From Lachnospiraceae bacterium UBA3643 (GTDB lineage: Bacteria; Bacillota; Clostridia; Lachnospirales; Lachnospiraceae): a stretch of 64,000 bases of DNA. The notes below the pieces were generated by a model. It saw only the letters and a program-made list of their open reading frames with translations, searched no databases and had not been told where the DNA came from. The position numbers and the translations under genes were made by a program. The stretch is from the NCBI GenBank assembly GCA_002373855.1, contig DFKO01000022.1, forward strand, positions 6,509 through 70,508, given 5' to 3'. This document shows positions 42,388 to 51,678 of the stretch, one piece after another (the stretch's first letter is position 1; each line of letters starts with the position of its first letter).

Positions 42388-43881
42388 ATGAGTAAACGAT
42401 TAATTAAAATCACATTAACAGCAATTTTGACAGTGCTTCTGTGCTCCTGCGGAAAAGATAAGGCGGACAAAATCGTGAATACATACAACTGGGAAGAAGC
42501 AGATGTCTATGAGGCAGAAGACGGAGTATTATTCGGAAACTGCAAGGTCGCAAATACCGCATCCGGATTTGGCGGAACAGGTTATGTGGAAGGCTTTACC
42601 GATGACGGAGACAGTGTGACCGTAACCATAGAGATTTCAGAGGACGGATTCTACGATCTCGATTTTGTATCGGCATCAAGCGGTGGAGATTATAAGGAAA
42701 ACAATGTGACGGTAGACGGAGAGAGCGTAGGCGTTACAAGCGTCCAGAGCAGTACGTTTACAGATTCCATACTTGAGCGTATCTACTTAACAGCCGGCAC
42801 CCATGAGATAAACATTAGTAAATACTGGGGCTGGATCATGCTTGATGAGATAAAAGTAAAACATTCCGATGATATAGATCCTTCTATATATGAAGTAAAC
42901 AGGACGCTCTGCAATCCGAATGCTACTGAGGAGGCTCAGAGATTATACAGCTACATGTGCGATATGTACGGCAACCATATAATCTCAGGTCAGGTTTCGG
43001 ATGGTATGTACGGACTGGAAAATACCTCTATATACAACGAGACCGGCGAGTATCCCGCGATCCTCGGACTCGACATGATGGAGTACTCTCCGTCAAGAGT
43101 AGCCCACGGAAGTGTGGGCAATTCCGTTGAATCTGCCATAGGATACTGGAACCAGGGCGGCATCGTTGCGTACTGCTGGCACTGGAATGCGCCGGAAAAA
43201 TATCTGTCCGGTGTATGGTACAGCGGATTCTACACAGAGCATACAAATATAGATCTGGCCAAGATACTTAACGGCCAGGATGATGAGGGATATGAACTCC
43301 TCATGCAGGATATAGATGCCATCGCGACCCAGCTTAAAATCCTTCAGGATGCGGGAGTCCCCATTCTCTGGAGACCGCTTCATGAAGCCAGCGGCGGATG
43401 GTTCTGGTGGGGTGCATCGGGACCTGATGCATACAAGCAGCTCTACATACTGCTCTACGACAAGCTGACCAATGAATACGGATTAAACAATCTCATATGG
43501 GTTTGGAACGGCCAGTCGGCTGACTGGTATCCCGGTGATGAGTATGTGGATATCATCGGATGGGATATATACCCGGGTGAGCATGTATATACAGCCCAGA
43601 CCAATACATTCTTAGAGGCTGCATCGATATCGGAGGACCACAAGATGATAGTCCTTTCGGAGAACGGATGTCTCTTTGATCCGGATCTGGCATTCAGGGA
43701 CGGAGCGACATGGGGCTACTTCTGTACATGGTGCGGTGAGTTTGTTCTTAAGTCAGATGGCTTCAATACATACGGTGAAAAGTATACGGAGAAGGATATG
43801 CTCATGAAGGTATACAGAGATGAGAGGGTTATAACCCGCGACGATCTCCCCGACCTTACGACATATCCGATAAACAAGTAA
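42388..43881 (+). CDS. GH26 endo-beta-1,4-mannanase lipoprotein with N-terminal CBM35-like domain
   Basis: A 497-residue surface enzyme that cuts beta-mannan outside the cell. The signal peptide ends in a lipobox LCSC with Cys21 as the lipid-modified residue. Residues about 38-160 form a CBM35/CBM6-like beta-sandwich (YEAEDGVL ... WIMLDEIKV). The GH26 domain (about 165-490) carries the acid/base Glu333 in WRPLHEASGGWFWWG and the nucleophile Glu425 in VLSENG. The WHWNAP segment is also typical. It lies 42 bases after the second GH130 gene and directly before the YesL-type gene, so mannan cleavage, uptake and phosphorolysis are in one transcript. Confidence 0.92.
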   Translation: MSKRLIKITLTAILTVLLCSCGKDKADKIVNTYNWEEADVYEAEDGVLFGNCKVANTASGFGGTGYVEGFTDDGDSVTVTIEISEDGFYDLDFVSASSGGDYKENNVTVDGESVGVTSVQSSTFTDSILERIYLTAGTHEINISKYWGWIMLDEIKVKHSDDIDPSIYEVNRTLCNPNATEEAQRLYSYMCDMYGNHIISGQVSDGMYGLENTSIYNETGEYPAILGLDMMEYSPSRVAHGSVGNSVESAIGYWNQGGIVAYCWHWNAPEKYLSGVWYSGFYTEHTNIDLAKILNGQDDEGYELLMQDIDAIATQLKILQDAGVPILWRPLHEASGGWFWWGASGPDAYKQLYILLYDKLTNEYGLNNLIWVWNGQSADWYPGDEYVDIIGWDIYPGEHVYTAQTNTFLEAASISEDHKMIVLSENGCLFDPDLAFRDGATWGYFCTWCGEFVLKSDGFNTYGEKYTEKDMLMKVYRDERVITRDDLPDLTTYPINK

Positions 43882-43896
43882 ACAGGTGGTGATGAG

Positions 43897-44547
43897 TTGA
43901 GTGATTTCTTTGCCACTGACGGACCTTTCTTTACATTCATCATGAAAGCGGGACAGGTCATCATATTAAACGTCATATGCATACTGATGTGCATACCGGT
44001 CATAACCATCATACCTGCGCTGTCGGCATTTTATTACAGCATGATAAAATCCGTCCGCCGGGAGAGGGGATATGTCCATAAAGAATATTTCAGATCCTTT
44101 AAACACGGGTTGAAAAAAGGACTGATACTTTCACTTATATACGTTGGATTGGCGGCAGCAGTCATAGTCAATCTCTATATAGTAGACTGGACAAATGTGA
44201 CATATATCGCCATATACCTGCTGGTGCTGATCGTCCTGACCATGAGCTTTGTATATATCATACCGGTGCTCAGCCGGTTTAACATGAAGCTAAAGGATAT
44301 GATAAAGCTGTCGCTGAATATGAGCATAAAGCACTTCCCAACAACACTGCTCCTGGTGGCGGGACTGCTTATAACAGCATTTTTGCAGATCAGGGTACTG
44401 CCGATGACTGCGATACTGTTTATCCCGGGAGCCTGGTGCTACATATCGACATACCCGATAGAAAAGGTATTAAAAAAATACATGGAAGAGATAATAAAAG
44501 CCGAGGGAAATCCCGGCGGCGATGAAGATACATGGTATTTAGAATAA
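43897..44547 (+). CDS. YesL-family (DUF624) membrane protein
   Basis: A 216-residue integral membrane protein with about five hydrophobic helices (near residues 12-45, 72-95, 100-125, 140-160 and 165-180). YesL-type proteins are regularly found beside sugar ABC transporters; their role is unknown and may be transporter assembly or regulation. The start is a TTG at 43897 behind AGGTGGTGA. It precedes the first solute-binding protein by 16 bases. A second member of the family is encoded at 59754. Confidence 0.8.
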   Translation: MSDFFATDGPFFTFIMKAGQVIILNVICILMCIPVITIIPALSAFYYSMIKSVRRERGYVHKEYFRSFKHGLKKGLILSLIYVGLAAAVIVNLYIVDWTNVTYIAIYLLVLIVLTMSFVYIIPVLSRFNMKLKDMIKLSLNMSIKHFPTTLLLVAGLLITAFLQIRVLPMTAILFIPGAWCYISTYPIEKVLKKYMEEIIKAEGNPGGDEDTWYLE

Positions 44548-44563
44548 AGGCGCGAGAAAATCA

Positions 44564-47500
44564 ATGAAGAAAAATCAGATCAAAAAAACTCTTAAGAAAA
44601 CAGTCTCCGTTGTGATGGCGGCAGCAGTACTGGCTACAGCCCCGTCAGTATCCGTAAAGGCGGAGACAGATCTTACGGTAAGTGATTATGAGAATCTTGT
44701 CAGTACGTATTCCGTGGACGATTCGATTCCTTCATATCAAAATTATGTATCAAAATTTCCCGAGAGCTACAGTCAGGATGAGGTGATTATCACATCATCC
44801 GATTTGTCGCGTTATGAAAACGACGGAGTGGCGTCAGACCCCGAAATATACACTAATTATAAGGGTGTGACAGGTGACAGTATTCTCTCTGATGAAGAGA
44901 CACTGATGGAATATGACTTTACCGTTGCCACATCAGGATTTTATTATTTCGAGCTAGAGTACTATCCCATCGAAGGCAAGACAAGTGAGATAGAGAGAGC
45001 ATTCTTTATAGACGGCGAGCTGCCCTATGAGGAGCTGGCTACAGTAGAGTTTAAGCGTATATGGGTAACCGATGTTACGGATACCTATGTTGATTCAAAC
45101 GGTGTCACCGTGAAAGTCTGGGATATGGACAATCAGGGCTTTGAGATAAAGCCTGAGACTGTTGAAGCTCCCGAGTGGGTGACTACATATTTTTACGATT
45201 CAAACGGATATATCACCGATCCCCTTGCTGTCTATCTCGAGGCAGGAAAGCATACGATCACGATGATGTCCCAGAAAGAGCCTATGCTCGTCCATGAACT
45301 TCGTTTTGTTGCGGCAGATACAGTAGCTGACTACGCTACAGTAAAGGCCGGTCAGGATTCTATGGGCGCAGCTGCGACTACCGGTCAGTCAATTCGTATC
45401 GAGGGTGAAAATGCGGTAAAGATGTCTTCACAGATGCTTTATCCGAGACAGGATCAGTCATCGCCTGCAGTATATCCCTCAAGTCCCAAATATCTCCTTA
45501 ACAATACAATAGGCGGTACTTCATGGCAGGATGCGGGCCAGTGGATCGAGTGGGAGTTTGACGTAGAGGAGACAGGCTACTACAACATCTCCACATTCTG
45601 CAAGCAGAATTTTGTCAGAGGTATCGATGTATGCCGTAAGATTTACATTGACGGAGAGGTTCCCTTCTCTGAGATGAATGCTTACGGTTTTGGCTATGTC
45701 CAGAACTGGCGAGAGGAAATCTTTTCAGATGAAAACGGCAATGCTTATGAATTTTACCTGGAAAAAGGTCATCATACGATCCGTATGGAAGTGGTCCTCG
45801 GTGATATGGCCGGCATCATCGCCGATGTCCAGGAGACAGTACAGCAACTCAATGAGATATACAGATCTGTAATTTATGTAACGGGTGTATCGCCTGATAT
45901 CTACAGAGATTATCAGATAGACTCGACTCTGCCGGGACTCAATGCCCAGCTGTGTGATGCCAAGATGGGTATCGATACGGCTATCATGAGACTCCAGGTA
46001 ACGGCGGGCAACAACTCGGACAAGCTCACAGTACTCAAGACCATGAGCGACCAGCTGGAGGAACTCATCGAGGACGGCGACAGATTCCCTGAGGTTATCT
46101 CTTCATATAAAGTAAATGTACGTGCGTGCGGCAACTGGATCACACAGGTGCTTCCCCAGCCCCTTGCCATCGACCGCATCATGATCTACTCATCTGATTC
46201 CCATCAGAAGATCGCATCAGATAACTGGTTTTCCAGACTTGTCTATGAGATCAAGAGACTGTTTTATTCATTCATCATTGATTACAACCAGATCGGTAAT
46301 ATCGCAAAAGAGGGCGAGGCTACAACCATCATCACTCTCTGGGTTGGTACAGGTCGTGACCAGGCCAATGTGGTAAAGGCTTTAATAGACGAAAACTTTA
46401 CGACGGCGACAAACATAAGCGTAAATGTCCAGCTCGTCGATATGAATACGCTGCTGCGGGCGACGCTTGCGGGAGAAGGCCCCGACGTGGCTATCCAGGT
46501 AGCCAATACATCGGGTATCGCAGGAGCCGTACTTAATACAGGTAATGATACGCCGGTTAACTATGGCCTTAGAAGTGCCGTACTTGACTTGACACAGTTT
46601 AGCGATTATGAGGATGTAGTCACGAGATTTTCCGACAGTGCGATAGTGCCTTTCTCATTTAACGGTGCCACATACGCACTCCCCGATACACAGACATTCC
46701 TCATGATGTTCTATCGTAAGGATATCCTCGCAGAGATCGGCCTCGATGTACCGACCACATGGGATGAGGTAAAGGTAGCCATGACAGTCCTGGCCAAGAA
46801 CCAGATGGAGTTTGGTATGCTCCCTTCCGAGCAGGTATTTGCGATGCTCCTGTTCCAGAATGGCGGTGTCTACTATACAGAAAACGGTGACGCATCGGCA
46901 CTTGATTCCGATATTGCAGTATCGACATTCAAGCAGTACTGCGAGTTTTACACCGATTACAAGCTTGACAAGGCTACATCAGTTGAGGAGCGCTTCCGTA
47001 CAGGTGAGTGTCCGATCATCATAGCTGACTATACCGTATACAACAACCTGCAGGTATCTGCACCCGATATTGCGGGACTCTGGGATTTCACGGTTGTACC
47101 CGGTGTAGAGAATCCTGACGGAACCATTAATCATACAACAGGTTCGACAGGTCTGGCCGATATCATCATGGCCAATACCGAGCACCCGGATGAGTGCTGG
47201 GAGTTCCTCAAGTGGTGGACAAGCGCCGAGACCCAGACCCTGTATGCGAGAGAGATGGAGAGCTTAATGGGAGCATCGGCGAGAGTAGCTACGGCAAACC
47301 TTGAAGCCCTTGCAAATCTCTCATGGCCCATCAAGGATTACAAGGAGCTGATAGAGCAGTTCTCCCAGGTCCAGGGCATACCCCAGGTACCCGGAGGATA
47401 TTACACATGGCGTAATGTCAACAACGCATTCTACACCGTGACGACAGATGCGGCGTCCAGCGGCAGGACATATACGGCAACTCCGAGAGAAGAGCTGATG

Positions 47501-47578
47501 GACAAGGTCCTCTACATAAACGACGAGATTGATTACAAGCGACTGGAATTTGGTCTCCCGCTTGCATCAGATAACTAA
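44564..47578 (+). CDS. Secreted ABC solute-binding protein fused to two carbohydrate-binding-like domains
   Basis: A 1004-residue exported protein. A Sec signal peptide (about 1-33, ending SVKA) has no lipobox cysteine, unlike normal Gram-positive binding proteins. Two beta-sandwich domains resembling CBM6/35 follow, at about 85-245 (VYLEAGKHTITM) and 275-420 (IRIEGENAVKMSS ... LEKGHHTIRME). A helical region of about 170 residues comes next. The C-terminal 400 residues (from about 586, TTIITLWVGTGRDQ) are a family-1 extracellular solute-binding domain. The paired permeases begin 18 bases downstream. The domain order suggests that long mannan chains are captured by the N-terminal part and handed to the binding domain. 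Anchoring could be via a partner or may be absent. Confidence 0.85.
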   Translation: MKKNQIKKTLKKTVSVVMAAAVLATAPSVSVKAETDLTVSDYENLVSTYSVDDSIPSYQNYVSKFPESYSQDEVIITSSDLSRYENDGVASDPEIYTNYKGVTGDSILSDEETLMEYDFTVATSGFYYFELEYYPIEGKTSEIERAFFIDGELPYEELATVEFKRIWVTDVTDTYVDSNGVTVKVWDMDNQGFEIKPETVEAPEWVTTYFYDSNGYITDPLAVYLEAGKHTITMMSQKEPMLVHELRFVAADTVADYATVKAGQDSMGAAATTGQSIRIEGENAVKMSSQMLYPRQDQSSPAVYPSSPKYLLNNTIGGTSWQDAGQWIEWEFDVEETGYYNISTFCKQNFVRGIDVCRKIYIDGEVPFSEMNAYGFGYVQNWREEIFSDENGNAYEFYLEKGHHTIRMEVVLGDMAGIIADVQETVQQLNEIYRSVIYVTGVSPDIYRDYQIDSTLPGLNAQLCDAKMGIDTAIMRLQVTAGNNSDKLTVLKTMSDQLEELIEDGDRFPEVISSYKVNVRACGNWITQVLPQPLAIDRIMIYSSDSHQKIASDNWFSRLVYEIKRLFYSFIIDYNQIGNIAKEGEATTIITLWVGTGRDQANVVKALIDENFTTATNISVNVQLVDMNTLLRATLAGEGPDVAIQVANTSGIAGAVLNTGNDTPVNYGLRSAVLDLTQFSDYEDVVTRFSDSAIVPFSFNGATYALPDTQTFLMMFYRKDILAEIGLDVPTTWDEVKVAMTVLAKNQMEFGMLPSEQVFAMLLFQNGGVYYTENGDASALDSDIAVSTFKQYCEFYTDYKLDKATSVEERFRTGECPIIIADYTVYNNLQVSAPDIAGLWDFTVVPGVENPDGTINHTTGSTGLADIIMANTEHPDECWEFLKWWTSAETQTLYAREMESLMGASARVATANLEALANLSWPIKDYKELIEQFSQVQGIPQVPGGYYTWRNVNNAFYTVTTDAASSGRTYTATPREELMDKVLYINDEIDYKRLEFGLPLASDN

Positions 47579-47595
47579 GGGAAAGGAGTGGACCG

Positions 47596-48588
47596 GTGGC
47601 TAAGGAAAACACAGTAAAAGAAAAAAGCATAAACACTCCTTCAGTGCAGTACAGCGCAGATACGATAGTTGATGCAGCTGACCTTGCGGCAAAGCAGAGA
47701 AAGCTCAGCTATCAAATAAAGAGAAATAAGGAATCGTACTTAATGATGTTTCCTTATTTTCTGCTGTTTTTCTTCTTTACAATACTGCCTGTGGCAATGT
47801 CGATGTTTTTAAGCTTTACAAACTTCAACATGCTGGAGTGGCCGACATTTGTAGGCTGGAGAAACTACATCAAACTTTTCCTCGAGGATGACATATTCAT
47901 TGTGGCACTCAAAAACACCCTTATATTTGCGGTGATCACGGGGCCTATCTCATACATGCTCTGTCTCCTCTTTGCATGGATTATCAATGAATTTAAGGGA
48001 GTGCTCAGAGCCTTCCTCACACTTATATTTTATGCACCGTCTATATGCGGTAATGCATATCTTGTGTGGAACCTGATCCTCTCAGGTGACCGCTACGGAT
48101 ACTTAAACGGTATCCTGTTAAAACTCGGTATCATCAACGAGGCCAAGCTCTGGATGCAGACAGAGAAATATGTCCTCCCTGTGCTTATCATAGTACAGCT
48201 GTGGCTCTCCCTCGGTACAGGTTTCCTCTCATTCATAGCCGGTCTTCAGACAGTTGATAAGAGCCTCTATGAAGCAGCAGCCCTTGACGGAGTAAAGAAC
48301 AGATGGCAGGAGCTCTGGTATGTGACACTCCCGGCCATGAAACCCCAGCTCATGTTTGGTGCCGTAATGCAGATCACACAGTCATTTGCGGTAGCGGATA
48401 TATCGATCAACCTGGCAGGTAACCCTTCGGTTAACTATGCCGGAGCCACTATAGTAACCCACCTTCTCGATTACGGTTCCACAAGATTTGAGATGGGTTA
48501 TGCATCAGCCATCGCGACGGTACTCTTCCTCTTAATGGTAGGTACCAACAAGCTGGTCCAGAAGATCCTCGGAAGGGTAGGTGAGTAA
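47596..48588 (+). CDS. Sugar ABC transporter permease, pair 1, MalF-type
   Basis: A 330-residue membrane protein with six core helices. The EAA loop, which contacts the ATPase, is at about residue 226 (EAAALDGVKNRW ... LPAMKP). The N-terminus has a 35-residue cytoplasmic extension. It starts with GTG at 47596, preceded by AAAGGAG. The partner permease gene begins 3 bases after its stop. No ATPase gene is present in the window, so a shared MsmX/UgpC-type ATPase encoded elsewhere is expected. Confidence 0.92.
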   Translation: MAKENTVKEKSINTPSVQYSADTIVDAADLAAKQRKLSYQIKRNKESYLMMFPYFLLFFFFTILPVAMSMFLSFTNFNMLEWPTFVGWRNYIKLFLEDDIFIVALKNTLIFAVITGPISYMLCLLFAWIINEFKGVLRAFLTLIFYAPSICGNAYLVWNLILSGDRYGYLNGILLKLGIINEAKLWMQTEKYVLPVLIIVQLWLSLGTGFLSFIAGLQTVDKSLYEAAALDGVKNRWQELWYVTLPAMKPQLMFGAVMQITQSFAVADISINLAGNPSVNYAGATIVTHLLDYGSTRFEMGYASAIATVLFLLMVGTNKLVQKILGRVGE

Positions 48589-48590
48589 TT

Positions 48591-49508
48591 ATGGCAAAAG
48601 AAAAATTACAGAAAACCGAAACCCCTAAAATCGATCGCCCCAAAAAGAAACTGTTTAAGAAGCGGGCAAAGCAGCTTAACCGTTCTGTGGCAGGTAATAC
48701 ACTGCTGTTCGCAATCATGATAATCTGCGGCTTATTCATGGTACTGCCCCTTGTCATGATAGTGAACAATGCACTTAAGCCACTGGATGAACTTTATCAG
48801 TTCCCGCCAAAGATTTTTGTGCGTAATCCGACACTTGAAAACTTCTCGGATCTGTTTGTACTCATGAATGATTCGTGGGTACCGTTCTCGAGATACATAT
48901 TAAATACGATCATCATTACCGGAGGCGGTATGGTAGGACATGTAATCGTGGCGTCCCTCGCCGCATACCCTCTTGCCAAAAACAAATTCCCCGGCAAGGA
49001 CATCCTCTTTAGCATGGTAGTCCTCTCGATGATGTTCTCATGGACAGTTACACAGATACCCCAGTATCTGATCATCAGCTGGCTCCATATTAACAACAAT
49101 TATCTGGCACTTATCCTGCCTGCATTTTCATTCGGTATGGGTCTTTACCTGATGAAGCAGTTTATGGAACAGCTCCCGGATTCCCTGATGGAATCAGCCA
49201 GACTCGACGGAGCAAATGAGTGGATTATCTTCTGGAAGATAGTCATGCCCAATGTAAAGCCTGCGTGGCTGACACTTGCAATATTCCAGTTCCAGCAGAT
49301 GTGGGGAAATACAGGTTCGCTTTTCTTAAGGGATGAGCAGCTCAAACCTCTCCAGTTTGCACTCCAGCAGATCACGGCCGGCGGTATCGCCAGAGCCGGT
49401 GCGGCAGCGGCAGTTACATTTATTATCGCTGCAGTACCAATTACATTTTTCCTGATCTGCCAGAGTAATGTACTTGAGACCATGACCACTTCGGGTATGA
49501 AGGACTGA
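48591..49508 (+). CDS. Sugar ABC transporter permease, pair 1, MalG-type
   Basis: A 305-residue membrane protein with six helices and an EAA-type loop at about residue 201 (ESARLDGANEWIIFWK). The N-terminal 35 residues are Lys-rich and cytoplasmic. It is translated directly after the MalF-type subunit. The substrate, inferred from the operon, is mannooligosaccharide. Confidence 0.92.
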   Translation: MAKEKLQKTETPKIDRPKKKLFKKRAKQLNRSVAGNTLLFAIMIICGLFMVLPLVMIVNNALKPLDELYQFPPKIFVRNPTLENFSDLFVLMNDSWVPFSRYILNTIIITGGGMVGHVIVASLAAYPLAKNKFPGKDILFSMVVLSMMFSWTVTQIPQYLIISWLHINNNYLALILPAFSFGMGLYLMKQFMEQLPDSLMESARLDGANEWIIFWKIVMPNVKPAWLTLAIFQFQQMWGNTGSLFLRDEQLKPLQFALQQITAGGIARAGAAAAVTFIIAAVPITFFLICQSNVLETMTTSGMKD

Positions 49509-49522
49509 TAAGGAGCAGCTTT

Positions 49523-51028
49523 ATGAAGCTAAAAAGCGTTTTGACAAAAGTAACGGCACTGGCTGCGGCAGCAGTGATAGGCATCGGAGCTTTTTCCCTG
49601 CCTGTACTTGCTGATGGCAACGTACCGTATACTACCTACAATTACAACTACTGGGGAGATATAGTTTATACTCCTGCGGCTTACGAACCTGACAAGGTGG
49701 TGACAGGCGGCAACCTCATATATAACGGGGAGAGTATAGGCAACTTCTTTTCGCCTCAGGATATATGTGTATCCGATGCAGGTCTCATATACCTGGCTGA
49801 TACAGGTAATAACCGTATCGTAGTCATGGACGGAAATATGTCGAGTGTCATAAATATTATTGACAGTTTTGACAATGAGGGCGTGACCGATACATTTAAC
49901 CAGCCTTACGGCGTGGCTGTATCGGAATCTGATCAGATCTATATCGCAGACTCCCAGAATAACCGTGTGGTAGTACTTAATCAGGACGGCAGTCTTGCAA
50001 GGATAGTATCTAATCCCGTATCGGAATCCCTCGAGGACGGATATGTATTTGTACCACTCAAGGTCACGGTAGACTACGCAGACCGAATATACTGTATAGC
50101 CCAGAACATGTTTGAGGGAATCATGGTATTTGAGACAAACGGTCAGTTTGCCGGATTCTTTGGAACCATCAGCGTGGATATCACTCTCTGGGAGAAGTTC
50201 TGGAGAAAGCTTGCCACAAAAGAGGAGCGTGCAAAATCCCAGCTCTTTATCCCTACAGAGTTTACCGGTATAGATATTGACCCCGACGGATTTGTATATG
50301 CATCAAATATTGATGCAAACGGTATCCAGGGTGTGAGACGTCTTAATCCGAGAGGTCAGGATGTCATCAAGAAAGGTACCAATGAAAATCTGGGTGGAGA
50401 TCTTCAGATAGCAGGATCTACCGATTATGCCGGACCGTCCCAGTTTACAGACGTGGTATACAGAGAAAACGGTATCTACAGCTGCCTTGATAAAAAGCGA
50501 GGCAGGATATTTACATACGATCACGAGGGCAACCTCCTCTATATATTCGGAGGCCTCGGTACCCAGATGGGTACATTTAAAGTACCGGCATCCATCGAGA
50601 GTGTAGGCGGAGACCTTATCGTACTCGATTCAAGCAATGCGACCGTTACATATTTCAACGAGACAGAGTACGGCAGACTCATCAACCAGGCTGTATCACT
50701 CCGCTATGACGGAGATGAGGAGCAGGCTGTAGAGCTCTGGAAACAGGTACTCCTCCTTGATGAAAACAATGAGCTTGCCAACACAGGTATAGGTAAAGCA
50801 TACTTAACAGCCGGCGACTATGTCCAGGCCATGAAGTATTTAAAGATCGGTATGGCGAGAGATTATTATTCTCTTGCATACAAGAGATACAGAAACAATA
50901 TCCTCACAGAGAATGCCGATGTATACATGACAGTGATCATCGTGGCTGTAGTGGGACTGTATGTCTGGTCAAAGGTTAAGAAAAAAGTAAAGAAAAAAGT
51001 AAAGAAATCCGGAAAGGAGGTAAAGTAA
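49523..51028 (+). CDS. NHL beta-propeller and TPR membrane protein
   Basis: A 501-residue exported protein. A signal peptide (about 1-31, ending VLA) is followed by NHL-type propeller repeats (about 60-390; ICVSDAGLIYLADTGNNRIVV, then GVAVSESDQIYIADSQNNRVVV). A short TPR-like helical region lies at about 395-460. A transmembrane helix at about 468-485 is followed by a strongly basic cytoplasmic tail (KKKVKKKVKKSGKEVK). The propeller is therefore outside and C-terminally anchored. I know no assigned function; the position between permease pairs suggests a scaffold or sensor in a transport complex. Spacing to the next gene is 4 bases. Confidence 0.8.
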   Translation: MKLKSVLTKVTALAAAAVIGIGAFSLPVLADGNVPYTTYNYNYWGDIVYTPAAYEPDKVVTGGNLIYNGESIGNFFSPQDICVSDAGLIYLADTGNNRIVVMDGNMSSVINIIDSFDNEGVTDTFNQPYGVAVSESDQIYIADSQNNRVVVLNQDGSLARIVSNPVSESLEDGYVFVPLKVTVDYADRIYCIAQNMFEGIMVFETNGQFAGFFGTISVDITLWEKFWRKLATKEERAKSQLFIPTEFTGIDIDPDGFVYASNIDANGIQGVRRLNPRGQDVIKKGTNENLGGDLQIAGSTDYAGPSQFTDVVYRENGIYSCLDKKRGRIFTYDHEGNLLYIFGGLGTQMGTFKVPASIESVGGDLIVLDSSNATVTYFNETEYGRLINQAVSLRYDGDEEQAVELWKQVLLLDENNELANTGIGKAYLTAGDYVQAMKYLKIGMARDYYSLAYKRYRNNILTENADVYMTVIIVAVVGLYVWSKVKKKVKKKVKKSGKEVK

Positions 51029-51032
51029 CCGT

Positions 51033-51668
51033 ATGTCAAAATATTTCGGTAAAGACAAATGGTTCTCAATGCTCCGTACGATAACCCATCCCATGGATGA
51101 GTTTTACTGGATAAGGCACAGGGAAAACAGAGGCAGTGTACCTCTTGCCATACTCATGGTATTTATCTTCTCATGCTGCTTTACGGCAAACAGGCTCTTA
51201 TCAAGTTTTGTCGTTAATGATATTGACGCAAGGACTGTAGACAGTCTGTTTGAGCTTATCGGTGTACTCGTATTTTATCTCCTGCTCTGTGTCAGCAACT
51301 GGTCGATCACCTGCCTTATGAACGGTGAGGGCAGACTAAAGGATATCGCGATAGCAGTAGGATACAGCACGGTACCAATCAGCTTTATATTAATGGTGGC
51401 TACAATTGTCAGCCGTTTTATCGCAGATGATGAGCAGGCTTTTTACTCAATCATCCTTGTGGTAGGTGTGGCCTACGGCATCATCATGATGGTCATAGGT
51501 ATCATGCAGGTACACAATTATACTCTGGGCAAAACTCTGCTCACAGTATTCCTCACATTTGTGGCACTGCTTATCATTGTATTTTTAATACTGTTACTTA
51601 CAAACCTTATCGGTATGGTATTTAACTTCTTTAAGAGTATTTATACCGAGTTGATATTCAGGACTTAG
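51033..51668 (+). CDS. Yip1-family membrane protein
   Basis: A 211-residue protein with about five membrane helices and the Yip1-like N-terminus RTITHPMDEFYWIRHRENRG. Bacterial members have no assigned function but recur beside sugar transporters with NHL and DUF5696 genes, as here. It lies 4 bases after the NHL gene and 10 bases before the DUF5696 gene, so the three are probably made together. Confidence 0.75.
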   Translation: MSKYFGKDKWFSMLRTITHPMDEFYWIRHRENRGSVPLAILMVFIFSCCFTANRLLSSFVVNDIDARTVDSLFELIGVLVFYLLLCVSNWSITCLMNGEGRLKDIAIAVGYSTVPISFILMVATIVSRFIADDEQAFYSIILVVGVAYGIIMMVIGIMQVHNYTLGKTLLTVFLTFVALLIIVFLILLLTNLIGMVFNFFKSIYTELIFRT

Positions 51669-51678
51669 GAGGCAGACG

